Shown here: positions 9,489 through 17,804 of the stretch, piece after piece
Position numbering within the stretch: the stretch's first letter is position 1
Layout: each line of letters begins with the position of its first letter
NCBI RefSeq assembly: GCF_001713455.1
Contig: NZ_CP016464.1
Coordinates: 371,501-435,500 of the forward strand
Length of the DNA: 64,000 nucleotides
Source of the DNA: Bosea sp. RAC05
Lineage (GTDB): Bacteria > Pseudomonadota > Alphaproteobacteria > Rhizobiales > Beijerinckiaceae
Direction of reading: 5' to 3'
Made by a program: the position numbers and the translations under genes
Notes under the pieces: model-generated
Database searches by the model: none
Told to the model about the DNA's origin: nothing
Seen by the model: the letters and a program-made list of their open reading frames with translations, nothing else

Positions 9489-10532
9489 ATGCGCATCGAG
9501 AACGACCCGAAGCTCGATTTCCGCGACGTCCTGATCCGCCCCAAGCGCTCGACGCTCGGCAGCCGCGCCGAGGTCGACGTCTTCCGCTCCTTGCGCTTCG
9601 CCCATACCGGGCGTGACTGGACCGGTTTTCCGCTGATCGCGGCGAACATGGACGTGGTCGGCACCATGCAGATGGCGCGCGCCCTGTTCCGCCACGGCGC
9701 CATGGTGGCGCTGCACAAGCATTACGGCCCCGAGGAACTCGCCGCCTTCTTCCGCGAGCCGGAATCGGCCAACGCCTTCTTCTCGCTTGGCACCACCGAG
9801 GCGGACCATGACAAGCTCGCGCGCGTCCATGCCCAGTCGCCGATCGGGAAGATCTGCCTCGACGTCGCCAATGGCTATACCGAGAAGTTCGTCGAGACGG
9901 TCAAGGCGACCCGGGACGAGTATCCCGATGCCGTGATCATGGCCGGCAATGTCGTCACCGGCGACATGACCGAGGCGCTGATCCTGGCCGGGGCCGACAT
10001 CGTCAAGGTCGGCATCGGCCCCGGCTCGGTCTGCACCACCCGCAAGATGACCGGCGTCGGCTATCCGCAGCTCTCGGCGATCATCGAATGCGCCGATGCC
10101 GCCCATGGGCTCAAGGGTTTGGTCTGCGGCGACGGCGGCGTCACCGTGCCGGGCGACCTCGCCAAGGGCTACGGCGCCGGCGCCGATTTCATGATGCTCG
10201 GCGGCATGCTCGCCGGCCATGACGAATGCGAGGGCGACATCCGCTATGAGGAGCGCGACGGCGAGAGGGTCCCGGTCGGCATGACCTTCTACGGCATGTC
10301 CTCGGACACGGCGATGAAGCGCTATTCCGGCGGCGTCGCGAAATACCGCGCCTCCGAGGGCAAGACCGTCGAGGTGCCCTATCGCGGCCCGGTCGAGGGC
10401 ACGATGCAGGAGCTGATGGGCGGGGTGCGCTCGGCGATGACCTATATCGGGGCGGTCCGGCTCAAGGAGGTGCCCAAGCGCACCACCTTCATCATGGTCG
10501 GCAGCCAGCTCAACACCGTCTTCGGAGGATAG
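9489..10532 (+). CDS. guaC: GMP reductase
   Basis: NADPH-dependent reductive deamination of GMP to IMP, the guanine-to-adenine nucleotide salvage step, in the cytoplasm. The 347 residues equal the length of E. coli GuaC. Visible: the N-terminal [14 protein letters not shown], the IMPDH/GMPR barrel with AANMDVVGT, and the nucleotide loop [22 protein letters not shown] with the catalytic cysteine. The later blocks [38 protein letters not shown] and [23 protein letters not shown] also fit GMP reductase rather than IMP dehydrogenase, and no CBS domains are present. The start ATG at 9489 follows a GAAGGAG ribosome site. A VOC gene begins two bases after the stop. Confidence 0.95.
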   Translation: MRIENDPKLDFRDVLIRPKRSTLGSRAEVDVFRSLRFAHTGRDWTGFPLIAANMDVVGTMQMARALFRHGAMVALHKHYGPEELAAFFREPESANAFFSLGTTEADHDKLARVHAQSPIGKICLDVANGYTEKFVETVKATRDEYPDAVIMAGNVVTGDMTEALILAGADIVKVGIGPGSVCTTRKMTGVGYPQLSAIIECADAAHGLKGLVCGDGGVTVPGDLAKGYGAGADFMMLGGMLAGHDECEGDIRYEERDGERVPVGMTFYGMSSDTAMKRYSGGVAKYRASEGKTVEVPYRGPVEGTMQELMGGVRSAMTYIGAVRLKEVPKRTTFIMVGSQLNTVFGG

Positions 10533-10534
10533 CT

Positions 10535-10918
10535 TTGCAGGCTGGCGTATGCGCCGTTCTCGTCCACGTCTCCGACATGGACGAAGGTATGTCGTGGTAT
10601 CGAAACGCTTTTCCTCATGCTGCGCTTGAGGTCAGCTACCCGTCCGGCTTTGCCTTCTTGAAGATCGGGATGACCCAGCTCGAGATCGTTCCCGCCGACG
10701 ACAAGGTCGGCAGCGGCGCCGCTGGTTCGGTCGTCTATTGGTGGACGGATGACTTCGAGAGGTCGCTGGCCGGCTTGAAGGCGGCCGGCGCGGTCCTTTA
10801 CCGCGGCCCATTGAAGATCGACCACGAATTGTGGATGTGTCAGCTGCGCGATCCATGGGGCAACTGCATCGGCATCCGGGGTCCGCTTGCCGGAGATCGA
10901 TGGGGCACCGTGCCTTGA
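10535..10918 (+). CDS. VOC-superfamily (glyoxalase-like) protein, TTG start
   Basis: Small cytoplasmic protein of 127 residues with the vicinal-oxygen-chelate pattern: VCAVLVHVSDMDEGMSWYRNAF at the N-terminus, FLKIGMTQLEIVPAD in the middle and QLRDPWGNCIGIRGP at the C-terminus. A TTG at 10535 is the likely start because GGAGG lies six bases upstream, overlapping the end of guaC, and the domain begins at once. Translational coupling to guaC is likely. The metal-site residues are only partly conserved, so the chemistry (lyase, dioxygenase or binding protein) is open. Confidence 0.7.
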   Translation: MQAGVCAVLVHVSDMDEGMSWYRNAFPHAALEVSYPSGFAFLKIGMTQLEIVPADDKVGSGAAGSVVYWWTDDFERSLAGLKAAGAVLYRGPLKIDHELWMCQLRDPWGNCIGIRGPLAGDRWGTVP

Positions 10919-10943
10919 GCGACATCGACCCGCTACCGCTGGC

Positions 10944-10968
10944 GGCGCGACTGTTGCATAGTCGCGCC
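10944..10968. promoter_or_regulatory. 9-bp inverted repeat upstream of aapJ
   Basis: Arms GGCGCGACT and AGTCGCGCC flank the 7-base spacer GTTGCAT, 45 bases before the aapJ ATG. It could be an operator for the transporter or a hairpin ending the guaC-VOC transcript. There is no T-run after it, which favours an operator or attenuator. Confidence 0.4.
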
Positions 10969-11012
10969 CTTCGAGAAGCCGACGGCCGCATGGGCCCGGG
11001 GGAGAGACGACG

Positions 11013-12044
11013 ATGATGAAGACAGTTCTGGCGGCCACCGCCGCCCTGGCGGCGAGCGCCTCCGTGGCGAGCGCCCAGCAGCTCGCCCCGAGCCCGACGC
11101 TCGACGCGATCAAGGCCCGCGGCCATATCGAATGCGGCGTGCATCTCGGCCTGCCCGGCTTCTCCTTCGCCGACGACAAGGGCGAGTGGACCGGTCTCGA
11201 CGTCGACTACTGCAAGGCGCTGGCCGCCGCCGTCCTCGGCGATGCCAAGAAGGTCAAGTTCACGCCGACCTCGGTGCAGCAGCGCTGGCCGATCCTGCAG
11301 TCGGGCCAGGTCGACCTGCTCTCGCGCAACTCGACCATCACCTTCTCGCGCAACGCCTCGCTCGGCCTGAACTTCCAGGGCATCAATTTCTACGAGGGCC
11401 AGACCTTCATCGTCCGCAAGGCGACCAACGCCAAGAGCGCGGCCGATCTCGACGGCGCCTCGGTCTGCGTCGCCGCCGGCTCGACCGAGGAGAAGAACGC
11501 CTCCGACTGGTTCCTGGAGCGCAACCTCAAGGTCACCATCACCAATTTCCAGAAGAACGACGACGCCATCGCCGCCTATGACGCCGGCCGCTGCGACGCC
11601 TACACCGCCGGTGTCGGCGCGCTCGCCGGCCAGCGCGTCAAGCTCAAGGTCCCCGGCGACCACATCATCCTGACCCAGCCGATCTCGAACGATCCGCAGG
11701 GTCCGGTCACCCGCTGGGGCGACGAGCGCTGGCAGCTGATCGTGCGCTGGGTGCTGAACGGCACCATCGCCGCCGAGATGCTGGGTGTCACCTCCGCCAA
11801 TGTCGACCAGATGAAGGCGAGCTCGAAGAACTCGGAAGTCCGCCGCCTGCTCGGCGCCGAGGGCAATTTCGGCGCGATGATGGGCCTGTCCAACGACTGG
11901 ATGTACAACGCCATCAAGCAGGTCGGGAATTACGGCGAGAGCTTCGAGCGTACCGTCGGCATGGGCTCGACGCTGAAGCTCGAGCGCGGCCAGAACCAGC
12001 TCTGGACCAAGGGCGGCCTGCTCTTCACCCCGCCCTTCCAATGA
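11013..12044 (+). CDS. aapJ: General L-amino acid ABC transporter, periplasmic binding protein
   Basis: Binds amino acids in the periplasm and delivers them to the AapQM channel. The 343 residues start with a Sec signal peptide (about 1-22, cleavage after ASAQ/Q). Visible are RGHIECGVHLGLPGFSF, the ligand lobe SRNSTITFSRNASLGLNF, and DPQGPVTRWGDERWQLIVRW near residues 225-245, all typical of AapJ/BztA. GGAG lies eight bases before the ATG at 11013. It heads aapJ-aapQ-aapM. A 129-bp palindromic element separates it from aapQ and may stabilise the message for the abundant binding protein. Confidence 0.93.
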   Translation: MMKTVLAATAALAASASVASAQQLAPSPTLDAIKARGHIECGVHLGLPGFSFADDKGEWTGLDVDYCKALAAAVLGDAKKVKFTPTSVQQRWPILQSGQVDLLSRNSTITFSRNASLGLNFQGINFYEGQTFIVRKATNAKSAADLDGASVCVAAGSTEEKNASDWFLERNLKVTITNFQKNDDAIAAYDAGRCDAYTAGVGALAGQRVKLKVPGDHIILTQPISNDPQGPVTRWGDERWQLIVRWVLNGTIAAEMLGVTSANVDQMKASSKNSEVRRLLGAEGNFGAMMGLSNDWMYNAIKQVGNYGESFERTVGMGSTLKLERGQNQLWTKGGLLFTPPFQ

Positions 12045-12055
12045 GAGAGTAGGGC

Positions 12056-12184
12056 TGTCATTCCGGGGCATGCCGCAGGCATGAACCCGGAACCCACGAC
12101 TGGGTCGTTCGACTGCCGGTGGCGTCGGGCGATCACCCGGTCATGGGTTCCGGGTTCTTCGCTTCGCGAAGCCCCGGAATGACA
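12056..12184. repeat. REP-like palindromic element between aapJ and aapQ
   Basis: Nested inverted repeats: outer arms TGTCATTCCGGGGC (12056-12069) and its exact complement (12171-12184), inner arms GAACCCGGAACCCA (12083-12096) and its complement (12144-12157). It lies inside an operon between the binding protein and permease genes, a common place for REP elements that protect the upstream message. Confidence 0.85.
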
Positions 12185-12210
12185 TCCCCGACCAGGATGA
12201 CGCTCGCATC

Positions 12211-13374
12211 GTGACCAGAGCCCTCGCCCTCCTCAATGACAAGCGCGTGCGCGACGTGGTCTATCAGGCCGCGCTGCTGCTCGGGCTCGCGGCCCTGACG
12301 GTGTTCTTCGTGCGCAACGCCTCGGAGAACATGGTCAAGGCCGGCATCGCCTCGGGCTTCGACTTCCTCTGGCGCAATTCGGGCATCGACGTGCCCTTCG
12401 TGCTGACGGGCTACACCCGCTCCAGCACCGTGCTCGACCTGTTCTGGGCCGGCGTCGCCAACACGATGCTGGTCACCGTCGTCGCCATGGTGCTGGCCAC
12501 CGCGCTCGGCTTCCTCGTCGGCATCGCGCGGCTCTCCTCGCACTGGCTGCTCTCGACGATCGCCGGTGCCTATATCGAGTTCGTTCGCAACATCCCGCTG
12601 CTGTTCTTCGTGCTGTTCTGGTATTTCGGTGTCATCGCCGCCCTGCCGGCGCCGCGTGACAGCGTCAGCGTCTTCGGCGTCGCCTTCCTCAACAATCGCG
12701 GCCTCACCATCCCGCTGCCCGAGGCGCCCGCGACCTTCCGCTGGGCGGTCGCGGCGATCCTCTTGTCCTGGATCGCCCAGGCGCTGGTCGCCGCCTGGGC
12801 CCGCCGCCGCAAGGAGCGCACGGGGCAGGACGCGCCGGTTCTGGCGATCGGGCTCGGGCTGGTCGTGGTCCTGCCCGTTCTCGCCGTGACCTGGGCGAGC
12901 CTCGCGACGGGCTGGGATGTTCCCGTGCTGCGCGGCTTCAACTACCGCGGCGGCTTCGTGATCATCCCCGAATTCGTCGCGCTGCTGGCGGCGCTCGTCA
13001 CCTATACGGCGGGCTTCATCGCCGAGATCGTGCGCGGCGGCATCCAGGCCGTGCCGCGCGGCCAGACCGAGGCCGCCGCCGCGCTCGGCCTGCGCCCGGG
13101 GCGCATCCTGCGGCTCGTCACCATCCCGCAGGCCCTGCGCGTGATGATCCCGCCGATGACCAACCAGTATCTCAACGTGCTCAAGAACTCGTCCTTCGGC
13201 GCGGCGATCGCCTATCCCGACGTGGTCAGTCTGTTCATGGGCTCGGCGCTCAACAACACCGGCCAGGCGATCGAGATCATCGCGATGACGCTCGCCGTCT
13301 ATCTCGTCATCGGGCTGGCCGTCTCGGCCTTCATGAACTGGTACAACGCCCGCATCGCCCTGGTGACGCGATGA
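12211..13374 (+). CDS. aapQ: General L-amino acid ABC transporter permease AapQ
   Basis: Inner-membrane permease of 387 residues, GTG start at 12211. The long AapQ/BztB form has a first membrane segment (about 15-35), a large periplasmic insert and a C-terminal transport domain. The ATPase-docking EAA loop reads RGQTEAAAALGLRPGRILR (about 286-304). VRNIPLLFFVLFWYF is the typical first-half signature. Its stop overlaps the aapM start by four bases (ATGA), so the two permeases are translationally coupled. Confidence 0.93.
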   Translation: MTRALALLNDKRVRDVVYQAALLLGLAALTVFFVRNASENMVKAGIASGFDFLWRNSGIDVPFVLTGYTRSSTVLDLFWAGVANTMLVTVVAMVLATALGFLVGIARLSSHWLLSTIAGAYIEFVRNIPLLFFVLFWYFGVIAALPAPRDSVSVFGVAFLNNRGLTIPLPEAPATFRWAVAAILLSWIAQALVAAWARRRKERTGQDAPVLAIGLGLVVVLPVLAVTWASLATGWDVPVLRGFNYRGGFVIIPEFVALLAALVTYTAGFIAEIVRGGIQAVPRGQTEAAAALGLRPGRILRLVTIPQALRVMIPPMTNQYLNVLKNSSFGAAIAYPDVVSLFMGSALNNTGQAIEIIAMTLAVYLVIGLAVSAFMNWYNARIALVTR

Positions 13375-14420
13375 GCGCAGCCTCCGCTTCACTCTGGCGT
13401 CAGCGCCTGTTCGGCACGCCCGCCACGGCGGTCGTCACCCTGCTGCTGGCGGCGGCGATCGCCTGGCTGGCGATCCCGATCATCCGCTGGGCGCTGATCG
13501 ATGCGAGCTGGTCCGGCACGACGCGCGCCGATTGCGCGGCCGGCGGCGCCTGCTGGGTCTTCGTCAAGGCCCGCTTCGGCCAGTTCATGTACGGGCTCTA
13601 CCCGCAGGGCGAGCGCTGGCGCGCCGATCTCGCCGGCATCCTCTTCGCGCTCGCCACCGCGGCCATCGTTCTCGCGCCGCCACGGCTGCGGCTGAAGGCG
13701 GTGGTCGCGGCGCTGGTCGTGCTGCCGCCGCTCGGGATCTGGCTTCTGGCGGGTGGTTTTGGACTGCGGCCGGTCGAGACCCGCGAATGGGGCGGGCTGA
13801 TGCTGACCCTGTTCATCTCGGTCTATGCCAGCCTGATCGCGATCCCGCTCGGCATCCTGCTCGCGCTCGGGCGCCAGTCGCAGCTGAAGGTGGTCCGGCT
13901 GGTCAGCGTGCTCTTCATCGAGTTCTGGCGCGGCGTGCCGATCATCGCGGTGATCTTCCTCGCCTCGCTCCTGCTGCCGCTGATCCTGCCCGGCGGCGTC
14001 GGCATCGACCGGCTGGCGCGCGCCGTCATCGGGCTCGGCCTCGTCATCGCCGCCTATATGGCGGAAGCGGTGCGCGGCGGCCTGCAGGCGCTGCCGCCCG
14101 GCCAGCGCGAGGCCGCGACTGCGCTCGGCCTGACCTACTGGAAGGCGACCGGGCTGATCATCCTGCCCCAGGCGCTGCGCATCTCGCTGCCGGCGATGAC
14201 CAACGAGTTCATCGCGCTGGTGAAGAACACCACGCTGGTGCTGGTGGTCTCGATCCTCGACCTGCTCGGCATCGCCCAGGCCTCGCTGGCCGACCCCGCC
14301 TGGGTCGGCATGAACATGGAGGCCTATGTCTTCTCGGGCTCGATCTACTGGCTGATCTGCTTTGCCCTCTCGCGCTGGAGCCGCCACCTCGAACTGTTGG
14401 GCCGACGCCAGCACCGCTGA
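13371..14420 (+). CDS. aapM: General L-amino acid ABC transporter permease AapM
   Basis: Second permease subunit, 349 residues. It carries WRGVPIIAVIFLASLLLP and the EAA loop PGQREAATALGLTYWKATG (about 244-262), followed by the conserved ALRISLPAMTNEFIALVKNTTL. It pairs with AapQ to form the membrane channel. Normally aapP, the ATPase gene, follows directly; here a strong terminator at 14439 and the convergent gcrA gene follow instead. Confidence 0.93.
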   Translation: MSAASASLWRQRLFGTPATAVVTLLLAAAIAWLAIPIIRWALIDASWSGTTRADCAAGGACWVFVKARFGQFMYGLYPQGERWRADLAGILFALATAAIVLAPPRLRLKAVVAALVVLPPLGIWLLAGGFGLRPVETREWGGLMLTLFISVYASLIAIPLGILLALGRQSQLKVVRLVSVLFIEFWRGVPIIAVIFLASLLLPLILPGGVGIDRLARAVIGLGLVIAAYMAEAVRGGLQALPPGQREAATALGLTYWKATGLIILPQALRISLPAMTNEFIALVKNTTLVLVVSILDLLGIAQASLADPAWVGMNMEAYVFSGSIYWLICFALSRWSRHLELLGRRQHR

Positions 14421-14438
14421 AGCGACATTCGCCCAACG

Positions 14439-14466
14439 AAAAAGCCGGCCGCGAGGCCGGCTTTTC
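14439..14466. terminator. Bidirectional intrinsic terminator between aapM and gcrA
   Basis: Perfect stem AAAAGCCGGCC / GGCCGGCTTTT around a GCGA loop, with an A-run on one side and a T-run on the other, placed between convergent aapM and gcrA. It can end both transcripts. Confidence 0.9.
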
Positions 14467-14489
14467 TGCATCAGACGCAGGCGTTGCGT

Positions 14490-15047
14490 TCAGGCGCGGA
14501 CCTTGCTGCGGTCGCGGCGGCGGTCGGCGGCCGGCTGGTAGGCGATGCGCGCATGGTAGCTGCAATAGGGCATGCCGGTCTGCGAGCGCCCGCCGCAGAA
14601 GCGGAATTCCGGCGTGGTCGGATCGCCCATCGGCCAGCGGCACATGTATTCGCGCAGATCCATGATGGTGACGCGCTCGGAGAAGGGGATCACCACATCC
14701 TCCGACGGGGCGGGCGCCGGCTCGGCCTGGGCTTCCGGCTCGGGAGCATATTGCGGCGCGAGCGCATTGGCGCCGCGCGTCATCGCGCCCGGGTTGGAGG
14801 ACGGACCGCTCATCGGATGGCTGGGCGAGCGCGTCGGCGCCTTGCGGGGCGCGGCCGTGCGCGGGGTGCTCGCGGCGGCCGGGTTCTTGGCGCGCCCGGA
14901 CAGGCCGAGGCGATGCACCTTCCCGATCACGGCGTTGCGCGTCACGCTGCCGAGCTCGGCGGCGATCTGGCTGGCGCTGAGCCCGTCGCTCCAGAGCTTC
15001 TTCAAAAGCTCGACGCGCTCTTCCGTCCATGCTCCGGCTTCGTTCAT
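14490..15047 (-). CDS. gcrA: Cell-cycle regulator GcrA
   Basis: Sigma-70 cofactor that activates cell-cycle promoters carrying CcrM-methylated GANTC sites. The 185 residues begin at the ATG at 15047. The N-terminal DNA-binding domain is WTEERVELLKKLWSDGLSAS followed by NAVIGKVHRLGLSGRAK (to about residue 55). A Pro/Ala-rich linker follows, then the C-terminal sigma-binding part with YMCRWPMGDP, RFCGGRSQTGMPYCSYH and its conserved cysteines. The frame is open 46 codons further upstream, but that part is unlike GcrA. Six GANTC sites lie in its upstream region, five of them within 76 bases. Confidence 0.93.
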   Translation of the reverse strand: MNEAGAWTEERVELLKKLWSDGLSASQIAAELGSVTRNAVIGKVHRLGLSGRAKNPAAASTPRTAAPRKAPTRSPSHPMSGPSSNPGAMTRGANALAPQYAPEPEAQAEPAPAPSEDVVIPFSERVTIMDLREYMCRWPMGDPTTPEFRFCGGRSQTGMPYCSYHARIAYQPAADRRRDRSKVRA

Positions 15048-15108
15048 CGGCTCACCTGTCTTCTCCGGACGGCTCCTGGCGGAACCACCCTCTGGGCGGA
15101 TCGGGGCG

Positions 15109-15302
15109 GAATCCGATATCCCCGGCGCCCGTCGCAAGACGGAAGCCGTTACAGTCGAAACTGACGGATACTGGGGTCGCCACACGAAATGTCGTATCTG
15201 ACGAGGCAGACCCTACAAGATGCTCTGACTCGGCGACAAGAGTCGGCGAATCCGAAAACGCCTTTTCCCCAGTCGATTCGTCAATCCGGGCAAAACCGAA
15301 TC
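15109..15302. promoter_or_regulatory. Cluster of GANTC (CcrM) sites upstream of gcrA
   Basis: GANTC sites occur at 15109, 15227, 15240, 15248, 15275 and 15298. Five of the six fall within 76 bases, whereas a GC-rich genome would be expected to show one in roughly 300 bases. In alphaproteobacteria these are the targets of CcrM methylation, which GcrA-dependent promoters read. I infer methylation-dependent control of gcrA or of the divergent arg transcript. Confidence 0.55.
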
Positions 15303-15355
15303 CTTTCGGCAACACTGCCGCAGCGGCCGGGTGGTGGCCCCGTCGGGTGGCGGAA

Positions 15356-15384
15356 TTGACAGGCGCCATGCCCTTTTGCATAGT
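15356..15384 (+). promoter_or_regulatory. Sigma-70 type promoter with overlapping dyad, upstream of argD
   Basis: A perfect -35 TTGACA (15356-15361), a 17-base spacer and a -10 CATAGT (15379-15384). The dyad TTGCA-TAGT-TGCAA (15376-15389) covers the -10 and could be a repressor site. Transcription would start near 15391, leaving a leader of about 225 bases before argD. Confidence 0.55.
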
Positions 15385-15393
15385 TGCAATGTG

Positions 15394-15420
15394 AAGCCGC
15401 CGCCCTTTCGGGCGGCGCTT
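15394..15420 (+). terminator. Leader hairpin just after the argD-side promoter
   Basis: A GC-rich stem-loop, CGCCGCCC-TTTC-GGGCGGCG extended by AAGC/GCTT around one bulged C, starts about four bases after the predicted transcription start and is followed by ATGTTTTA. It may act as an attenuator, a 5' stabiliser, or the end of a tiny RNA. The rest of the leader up to 15616 shows no riboswitch I recognise. Confidence 0.4.
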
Positions 15421-15616
15421 ATGTTTTACGGATCAGGGCATTTTCATCGATGCGGATGACGGCGCGACGAGAAACCGGACTCTGGCTGCGACGATAACGT
15501 CGTCGCCGGGTCGCATGCGGCTGCGCAGCTGAGGCTGGCGCCGTCTCGCCCGGACCACCGTTTTCAGTCCGGCGCACTCCGTTTTCCACCATCGCCCGTC
15601 GCGAGGATCGCATCCC

Positions 15617-16843
15617 ATGGCCTCTGCCCCTGTTTCCGCTTCTGCCGCTCCGTCCGTTCTCCTGCCGACCTATGCGCGGGCTCCTGTCGCCTTCGAGCGC
15701 GGCGAGGGCCCCTGGTCGATCACCGCCGACGGCACCCGCTATCTCGATTTCGGCGCCGGCATCGCGGTCAATGCGCTCGGCCACGCCCATCCGCATCTGG
15801 TCGAGGCGCTGACGACCCAGGCCGGCAAGATCTGGCACACCTCGAACCTCTACACGATGCCCGAGGGCGAGAAGCTGGCGCGGCGCCTCTGCGAGGCGAC
15901 CTTCGCGCAGCGCGTCTTCTTCGCCAATTCGGGTGCCGAGGCCAACGAGGCCGCCATCAAGATGGCGCGGAAATACCATGCCGCGAAGGGTCATCCCGAG
16001 CGCTACCGCATCATCACCTTCGAGGGCGCCTTTCATGGCCGCACGCTGGCGACGATCGCGGCCGGCGGCCAGCAGAAGTATATCGAGGGCTTCGGCCCCA
16101 AGGTCGACGGCTTCGACCAGGTCCCGTTCGGCGACCATGCGGCGCTGGAGGCCGCGATCACCGACGAGACGGCCGCGATCATGATCGAGCCGATCCAGGG
16201 CGAGGGCGGGCTGCGCTCGGTGCCGCCGCAATGCCTGCGGGGCCTTCGCACGCTCTGCGACGAGCGCGGGCTGCTGCTGATCTTCGACGAGATCCAGACC
16301 GGCGTCGGCCGCACCGGCAAGTTCTTCGCCCATGAGCTCTCGGGCGTGACGCCCGACATCATGTCGGTCGCCAAGGGCATTGGCGGCGGCTTCCCCATGG
16401 GCGCCTGCCTCGCCACGGAAGAGGCTGCCTCGGGCATGACGCTCGGCACGCATGGCACCACCTTCGGCGGCAATCCGCTCGCCATGGCCGTCGGCAATGC
16501 GGTGCTGGACGTCGTCCTGGCGCCGGGCTTCATCGAGAAGGTCGGGCAGATCGCGCTGCGGCTGAAGCAGTCGCTGGCCGAGCTCAAGGACAGGCACCCG
16601 CAGGTCATCGCCGAGATCCGCGGCGAGGGCCTGATGCTCGGCCTCAAGCTGCATACGCCGAACACCGATTTCGTCACCGAGGCGCGCGCCGCCGGCCTTC
16701 TCGTCGTCGGCGCCGGCGACAATGTCGTGCGCCTGCTCCCGCCGCTGATCATCGGCGAGGCGGATGTGGCCGAGGCGGTCGCCCGTCTCGACCGCGCGGC
16801 GAGTGCCGTCGAGGCCTCGCTGAAGCGGCCCGCGGCCGAGTAG
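15617..16843 (+). CDS. argD: Acetylornithine aminotransferase
   Basis: PLP enzyme converting N-acetylglutamate semialdehyde to N-acetylornithine in arginine synthesis, and often serving N-succinyldiaminopimelate as well. The 408 residues carry [24 protein letters not shown] N-terminal features, [19 protein letters not shown] (phosphate site, about 105), [16 protein letters not shown], and the PLP lysine in [14 protein letters not shown] (about 255). Then [19 protein letters not shown]. It is the first gene of argD-argF-hslO. Confidence 0.93.
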   Translation: MASAPVSASAAPSVLLPTYARAPVAFERGEGPWSITADGTRYLDFGAGIAVNALGHAHPHLVEALTTQAGKIWHTSNLYTMPEGEKLARRLCEATFAQRVFFANSGAEANEAAIKMARKYHAAKGHPERYRIITFEGAFHGRTLATIAAGGQQKYIEGFGPKVDGFDQVPFGDHAALEAAITDETAAIMIEPIQGEGGLRSVPPQCLRGLRTLCDERGLLLIFDEIQTGVGRTGKFFAHELSGVTPDIMSVAKGIGGGFPMGACLATEEAASGMTLGTHGTTFGGNPLAMAVGNAVLDVVLAPGFIEKVGQIALRLKQSLAELKDRHPQVIAEIRGEGLMLGLKLHTPNTDFVTEARAAGLLVVGAGDNVVRLLPPLIIGEADVAEAVARLDRAASAVEASLKRPAAE

Positions 16844-16883
16844 CACCGGCCACGCCCCCATCTGGCAAGCGAAGGATGCGCCC

Positions 16884-17804
16884 GTGACGCGCCATTTCCT
16901 CGATCTCTCCGATTTCTCCGAAGCCCAGCTGCGCGCGATCCTGCGCGCCGGCGAGGAGATCAAGGCCCGCCGCCGCACCCCGGCGGCTGCCGCCGACCGC
17001 CTGCTCGAGGGCAAGGTCGTCGCCATGGTCTTCGAACAGCCGAGCCTGCGCACGCGCGTCTCCTTCGACGTCGGCATCCGCGAACTCGGCGGCTCGCCGA
17101 TGATGGTCACCGGTCGCGAGATCGAGCTGGGCGAGCGCGAGACCATCGCCGACACGGCCCGCGTGCTCTCGCGCTATGTCGACGCCATCATGATCCGCAT
17201 GCTCGACCATGACGCCGTGGTCGAGATGGCCCAGCATGCCACCGTCCCGGTGATCAACGGGCTGACCAAGCGCCAGCATCCCTGCCAGGTCATGGCCGAT
17301 GTCATGACCTTCGAGGAGCGCAAGGGCCCGATCAGGGGCAAGCGCATCGCCTGGACGGGCGACACCAACAACGTGCTGACCTCCTGGATCCACGCCGCCG
17401 GCCGGCTCGATTTCGAGCTCGCCATCGCCACGCCCGCCGAACTGGCCCCGCCGCCGGCGCTGCTCGCCTGGGCGAAGCAGCAGGGCGCAAAACTGTCCCT
17501 GACCACGCGGCCGGAAGCGGCGGTCGAGGGCTCCGACTGCGTCATCACCGATTGCTGGGTCTCGATGGGCGATGAGGAAGGCACGCGCCACAACCTGCTG
17601 CGGCCCTACCAGGTCGACGAGCGCCTGCTCGGCCGGGCCGAAAAGGACGCCATCTTCATGCATTGCCTGCCGGCCAGCCGCGGCGAAGAGGTCACCGATG
17701 CCGTCATGGACGGCCCGCAATCGGCCGTCTTCGACGAGGCCGAGAACCGCCTGCATGCGCAGAAGGGCATCCTCGCCTGGTGCTTCGGCGGGGTTGCCGC
17801 CTGA
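16884..17804 (+). CDS. argF: Ornithine carbamoyltransferase
   Basis: Transfers the carbamoyl group to ornithine to give citrulline. The 306 residues start at GTG 16884. The carbamoyl-phosphate loop reads [15 protein letters not shown] (about 52-66); the usual STRTR is SLRTR here, a modest substitution that keeps the arginines. Ornithine-side motifs [14 protein letters not shown] (about 133), [13 protein letters not shown] and [13 protein letters not shown] with the catalytic cysteine are intact. Its stop overlaps the hslO start by one base. Confidence 0.93.
   Translation: MTRHFLDLSDFSEAQLRAILRAGEEIKARRRTPAAAADRLLEGKVVAMVFEQPSLRTRVSFDVGIRELGGSPMMVTGREIELGERETIADTARVLSRYVDAIMIRMLDHDAVVEMAQHATVPVINGLTKRQHPCQVMADVMTFEERKGPIRGKRIAWTGDTNNVLTSWIHAAGRLDFELAIATPAELAPPPALLAWAKQQGAKLSLTTRPEAAVEGSDCVITDCWVSMGDEEGTRHNLLRPYQVDERLLGRAEKDAIFMHCLPASRGEEVTDAVMDGPQSAVFDEAENRLHAQKGILAWCFGGVAA

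Noticed and set aside
15052..15381. 109-codon minus-strand frame upstream of gcrA
   Set aside because: It covers the GANTC cluster and the argD promoter, has no domain and no ribosome site I could trust.
15421..15616. Possible riboswitch in the argD leader
   Set aside because: I could not match it to any known class; only the promoter-proximal hairpin is clear.
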